The notes beneath the pieces are model-generated. The model did no database searches, had not been told where the DNA came from, and saw only the letters and a program-made list of their open reading frames with translations. Both the position numbers and the translations under genes were made by a program. This document shows, one piece after another, positions 41,319 to 44,670 of a stretch of 44,670 nt of DNA; the first letter of the stretch is position 1; every line of letters starts with the position of its first letter. Source of the DNA: Enterococcus rivorum (lineage in GTDB: Bacteria; Bacillota; Bacilli; Lactobacillales; Enterococcaceae); assembly GCF_001742285.1 (NCBI RefSeq), contig NZ_MIEK01000027.1, forward strand, positions 1-44,670, given 5' to 3'.

Positions 41319-41360
41319 CGTTCCTCAGGAACTTCCTATCGGAATAATAGTTGATATAAT
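41319..41360 (+). promoter_or_regulatory. Palindrome promoter of the rhamnosyltransferase gene
   Basis: CGTTCCTCAGGAACT (41319-41333) is followed after 21 nt by a perfect TATAAT (41355-41360). The transcript would start near 41367, about 140 nt before the GTG. Confidence 0.7.
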
Positions 41361-41506
41361 CTATTTATAAGCATGCAAACGGTATACTATTAATTTCAGT
41401 TCTTTCTTGGTATTTATTAAAATAATTATAAATCTAAGCTCTTTATGGGGATTGGTGTTGCTGCTAATACTACGTTTAAGTTTGATTAAATAGAAGGAGA
41501 AAAATC

Positions 41507-42394
41507 GTGAGGAAAACTAGCAGTTATACGCATTACGTCCTAACTAGATTTAATCTCAGTTTGGATGAGATGAAAACAAAAAAAATCAATGTAAATTTAA
41601 ATGAAAATTATTTAGAAAAGAGATTTGAATTGTTTAGAAAATATACTATTCCTTCCATAAAAGGGCAGACAACTAAAAATTTCATATGGGTAGTAATGTT
41701 CCATAAAAAAACACCAAAAAAATTTCTAAATCAAATCTTTGAAATGAAGCAAGAAATGTCTTTTTTTCACCCTATATTTATTGATGATAATGAAAATATA
41801 GAACGGATTCTAAACGAGTATCTCCTATCAAATAAATCTGAGGCTTATTTAACTTCAAGAATTGACAATGATGATAGTCTACACAAAGAATACATAGAAG
41901 TTGTTCAAAAAATATTAAGTAATTCAACTCAAAAAAAAGCAATATCTTTTCCTTACGGTATGCAATATTCAGAGAATCATCAAATTCTATCAAAATACAT
42001 ATTTGAACATAATCATTTTACAACGTTATTTTCAAAATACAACGGGGAAGATATTCTAGATACCATAAATAATTATAATCATATGACTTTATCCAGTCAA
42101 GTATCAGTAGACTCCATTATCCTAGATAAACCAATGTGGTTAGAGGTTGTTCACAAGGATAACATAAGTAATCGAATGAAATTTAGACGAAAAGACATCG
42201 TTGAAAGAAACAGTTTAATAAATGATTTTTCTTTGGATATAAGTATTCAAAAGCGTTCTGAAAGTAATTATTATTTGATTACTTTGTATTCTGTTTCTAT
42301 GGGATTAATTAGACACATTAAGAAACATGGTTTTACTGCAATTTGTTACAAGATAAAAAAGCTCTTTGTAAAATTGGTGAAGAGAGACCAATAG
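41507..42394 (+). CDS. Glycosyltransferase of the putative rhamnosyltransferase family
   Basis: 295 residues from GTG 41507, which has AAGGAG (41494-41499) upstream. The family pattern (PF11316-like) is clear: YVLTRFNLSLDE at the start, YLEKRFELFRKYTIPSIKGQ, FIWVVMFHKKTPK, and the acidic metal/nucleotide-sugar motif TSRIDNDDSLHKEYIE, with a basic C-terminus. Such proteins transfer sugars to cell-surface polysaccharides in the cytosol. No other polysaccharide gene is nearby, so it is a lone, palindrome-regulated enzyme. It may modify a capsule, wall polymer or one of the secreted proteins of the regulon (inference). Its last codons lie directly against ISL3-A sequence (ATAGAATAGTGT at 42392), so the original C-terminus may have been altered. 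Confidence 0.82.
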   Translation: MRKTSSYTHYVLTRFNLSLDEMKTKKINVNLNENYLEKRFELFRKYTIPSIKGQTTKNFIWVVMFHKKTPKKFLNQIFEMKQEMSFFHPIFIDDNENIERILNEYLLSNKSEAYLTSRIDNDDSLHKEYIEVVQKILSNSTQKKAISFPYGMQYSENHQILSKYIFEHNHFTTLFSKYNGEDILDTINNYNHMTLSSQVSVDSIILDKPMWLEVVHKDNISNRMKFRRKDIVERNSLINDFSLDISIQKRSESNYYLITLYSVSMGLIRHIKKHGFTAICYKIKKLFVKLVKRDQ

Positions 42395-43862
42395 AATAGT
42401 GTGAGTTAGAAAAAGTTTGTAGAGGGATCATTTCTCTAAAGGCTTTTTCTTTTTCATGGGATTGAAAAGGGTGGTTCCTAGGGTTAATAGAATTCTTAGC
42501 TTGAAGTTATAGAAGCTTCTAAAGCCATACGCATTTCGTTTCAATACTTTAATATGATTGTTCAAACACTCTAAGGAACCGTTAGAATATGGCTGTTCAA
42601 GTGCGTTTAAAATGCCCTCTTGATATTGTCTAAACGTCTTAATGGTTGTCGCATATTTCTCTGGTAGGTGAGAATAGTTTTGTTTTAAAAGCTCTTGAAA
42701 CCAGTGAGAATCTTTCGTCCGAACCGCCGCTAGAAAATCTTGGTAGACACCATATCCTTGCTTGAGTTCTGGGCTATAAGAAAGCAAGCGGTCAACGACT
42801 TCTGATTCGGTCAAATGCACCCTAAAACTAGGATGCCAAACCTGTTTTTTATGCTCTAAATGCCAAGCATTTTTCTGAAGTAATTTCCAATACTTCTTTA
42901 AATGCTTGTAGTGTTGTTCTTCTTGATAATTTTTTCGATTCAGCTGATTCATCTGTTGAATTCGGTGCGTCAGAAAGGTACGTCCAATATGTTGCACAAT
43001 ATGGAAACGATCAATGATCAATTTTGCATTGGGAAAGAGCTCCTTTACAAGAGGCTTGTACATATCAATGACAATTAACTGAACCGCTGCTCTTGCTTCA
43101 TACTCATAGGAATTAAAGTATTTTTTTAAAGAGTTCAGTTTTCGATCTTCTACAATGTCAAGTAATTCTTTGGTTTGCCCGTCCATTAAAATAAAACTCA
43201 TCGCACCGGCACTTGCTCGAACAGATTTCAACTCATCAAAACAAAGAACGGTTGGTAGTGTTTTTTTCTTCTAAGAAAGAGGCGTATAAAAGTCTTTTAG
43301 TACTCGATAGATAGTGGTTGTAGAGACATGTTTGGCACGAGCAATCCCTGTCATAGAAGTATTTTCTTTCAGTTTCTCTGCAATGGAGAGTTTGACCCGA
43401 CGCGCAATGGTGCAATGGCGTTCGGTCAAAGTCGATTCCGCAAGGAAGCTTCTATTACAGCTTTTACATAGGAATTTTTGTTTCTTAATGCGGTCATAGG
43501 TCTTATATTCACTGACATCATTGATCAAAACCATCACCTTTTTCCACCCATATTTGATAATCGTTTGGTTATTTTCTTGTTGGCAATGCAGACATTTTTC
43601 AGGAAAATAAGTCAGACTACCACTATAAACTTTACAAATATCTTCCCCTATTTTTTCATGAGTCAAACAATTTTCGGTAAAAATAAGGTTTAGGTCTAGA
43701 ATATCGAGCGTTTCTTTGATAAGATTTGAGAGAGACATCTTCATTTCTCCTTTAGAGTGGTTTTGGTCGACTTTATTCTACAGGATTTGAAGGTGTCTGT
43801 CTTTTTTTTTGCAAAAAAGTGCTGGCGACATCTGCCACCAACACTAGATATTATAGAGCCTT
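42395..43862 (-). mobile_element. ISL3-A element, right terminus missing
   Basis: The left end GGCTCTATAATATCTAGTG begins at 43862; the transposase region is nearly identical to 5222-6541. At the other side the match ends near 42392, about 30 bp short of the expected terminal repeat, right at the glycosyltransferase stop. Confidence 0.85.
42428..43744 (-). pseudogene. ISL3-family transposase with in-frame amber codon
   Basis: Two pieces (43744-43271 and 43231-42428) are one frame interrupted by TAG at 43273-43271. The intact copy at 5222 has CAG there (TPLSQKKK versus TPLS-stop-KKK). Otherwise it is nearly identical, apart from a 12-bp or smaller deletion near MYKP-LVKELF. It is inactive. 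Confidence 0.9.
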
Positions 43863-43921
43863 TTTTTGTCGATTAAGTCGCAGTATGACTTTACTGAGTA
43901 CATTAGATAATCAATTTTTAA

Positions 43922-44293
43922 TTACACATGTTGATCGAATAATAACTTGTGTCCATCGGGATCTTTAATAAAGAAATAGCCTGCGTTCTCTCCATCCAAT
44001 GATGCTCCTTCTTCCAATGAGTATCCTTCTTTTTCAATCTTCTTCGCAATTTCTCGAATATCTTCCATTCCTTCCTCTGTTTCTTTATTAGTATTCCATT
44101 TGGGGTTAAAAGTAAGAAAACCCTCTTCGAACATTCCTTGGAACAATCCAATTCTAGCTTCTCCATTTTGCAGGACACACCAATTTTGTTGCACATCTCC
44201 ACTTACTTGTTTAAAGCCTAATGTCTCATAAAACTTCATAGAAGCATGTAAATCATTTACAGGAAAACTAACTGAAAAGTTCCCTAAATTCAT
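43922..44293 (-). CDS. VOC-family (glyoxalase/bleomycin-resistance-like) protein
   Basis: 123 residues with the family halves FSVSFPVNDLHASMKFYETLGF and YFFIKDPDGHKLLFDQHV, typical of small vicinal-oxygen-chelate proteins that act as dimers. The final Asp/His-rich strand could bind a metal or a drug. AAGGAG (reading 44312-44307) precedes the ATG. The substrate cannot be told from sequence. A decayed paralogue lies at 37235-37460. Single gene with its own promoter. Confidence 0.83.
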   Translation of the reverse strand: MNLGNFSVSFPVNDLHASMKFYETLGFKQVSGDVQQNWCVLQNGEARIGLFQGMFEEGFLTFNPKWNTNKETEEGMEDIREIAKKIEKEGYSLEEGASLDGENAGYFFIKDPDGHKLLFDQHV

Positions 44294-44329
44294 ATTCTCT
44301 CTCTCCTTGTAAAATATATTTCAAAACGA

Positions 44330-44357
44330 TTAATATACTCGTTCTAAGTTATTGTAA
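44330..44357 (-). promoter_or_regulatory. Sigma-A type promoter of the VOC gene
   Basis: On the minus strand TTACAA (44357-44352), 16-nt spacer, TATTAA (44335-44330), about 37 nt before the ATG. Confidence 0.5.
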
Positions 44358-44397
44358 TAAAAATTTTTAAATACTACAAAATTTTTCGGACCAACCA

Positions 44398-44505
44398 GTC
44401 TAATTGTATGTATGACGAAGATAAAACCGAACGAAATGACGCCTTTAGAATCGCAGATTTCCTAAGAATTCAACAAATTATTACTTCATATGAAGTAACT
44501 CTGAA
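44398..44505 (+). pseudogene. IS110-family transposase scrap
   Basis: The plus strand reads MYDEDKTERNDAFRIADFLR, resembling the K-x-D-x-x-DAxxIADFLR motif of IS110-type DEDD transposases. It continues for about 10 residues until the IS30 remnant interrupts. Confidence 0.5.
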
Positions 44506-44670
44506 TTGGCTAAAATAATTTTTTGGCCCCTTTTTGAACCATCCGATGGCCCCTTTTTCAGTTGCGTTTAACAATTTCATAAATACTTCCAAGGGTGTTT
44601 TGTAGTTTAGTGATTTTCTGGGAATATGGTTTCTTTTAGAAGCAACAGCGGACACAAACGCTTGATCCAC
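44470..44670 (-). pseudogene. IS30-family transposase, C-terminal fragment at window edge
   Basis: The minus strand from the edge reads VASKRNHIPRKSLNYKTPLE then VFMKLLN, the C-terminal block of IS30 transposases (N-x-RPRKxLxxKTPxEVF). The tail beyond it probably reads out through the element end, where a perfect palindrome TTACTTCATATGAAGTAA (44481-44498) lies. Most of the gene would be outside the window. Confidence 0.7.

Noticed and set aside
8846-43273. TAG/TAA recoded as glutamine
   Set aside because: Hundreds of normal genes and frames in the window end cleanly at TAA and TAG, and C-to-T mutation is the commonest change. Three decayed genes do not support a changed code.
120-43800. The palindrome as a LexA/DinR SOS box
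   Set aside because: The Gram-positive LexA site is GAAC-N4-GTTC. Here the half-sites are in the opposite order (GTTC-N5-GAAC), and the sites sit at -41 rather than over -10/-35.

Overview
The window looks like an accessory region (plasmid or genomic island) of a low-GC Gram-positive coccus, most probably Enterococcus or a close relative. This rests on the AT-rich composition, strong AGGAGG-type ribosome sites, and remnants of ISL3, IS256, IS3, IS21, IS30, IS110 and IS1182 elements typical of that group. No replication or conjugation gene is visible. About a third of the window is insertion-sequence debris, and one ISL3-family element (called ISL3-A here) occurs seven times in various states of decay.

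Layout. 1-500: IS scars. 918-3977: secreted enhancin-like M60 metalloprotease with mucin-binding repeats. 4074-8331: IS scars plus small membrane-protein genes. 8567-10432: coiled-coil membrane protein broken by an amber codon, and an intact YoeB-type toxin behind a decayed antitoxin. 10874-13396: secreted Ig-like repeat protein. 13504-13910: dense regulatory region with two predicted small RNAs. 14374-14985: flavodoxin-like oxidoreductase. 15084-17886: IS3-family element carrying a complete ISL3-B insertion. 18119-22985: five-gene minus-strand operon (RibD-like reductase, polyol-type dehydrogenase, MFS transporter, DUF1349 protein, PurF-like amidotransferase), which I read as a small-molecule biosynthesis and export cluster. 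24123-31694: giant secreted protein with an anthrax-lethal-factor-like metalloprotease head and a long adhesive tail. 32650-34161: internalin-like wall protein with an ochre codon. 34576-35430: membrane-tethered subclass B1 metallo-beta-lactamase. 36738-37167: third small RNA and a small beta-rich protein. 39441-40136: Crp/Fnr (PrfA-like) regulator. 41507-42394: rhamnosyltransferase-type glycosyltransferase. 43922-44293: VOC protein.

The main discovery is a candidate regulon. A 15-bp palindrome of the form RGTTC-N5-GAACT recurs at eleven places. In thirteen promoter readings (two sites read both ways) a -10-like hexamer follows 20-22 nt downstream, so the palindrome is centred near -41/-42. 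That is the class II position used by Crp/Fnr/PrfA activators. These promoters precede the M60 protease, the lethal-factor-like protein, the Ig-like surface protein, the rhamnosyltransferase, the toxin-antitoxin locus, small unknown genes and three predicted terminated small RNAs, two of which share sequence. Three more sites stand before IS scars where a gene seems to have been lost. The Crp/Fnr protein at 39441 is the obvious candidate regulator. Together the genes suggest a coordinately activated mucus- or gut-directed virulence or colonisation set in an advanced state of decay: several members carry nonsense codons, frameshifts or a lost start codon. Names and functions come from motif recognition by eye; no database search was run.
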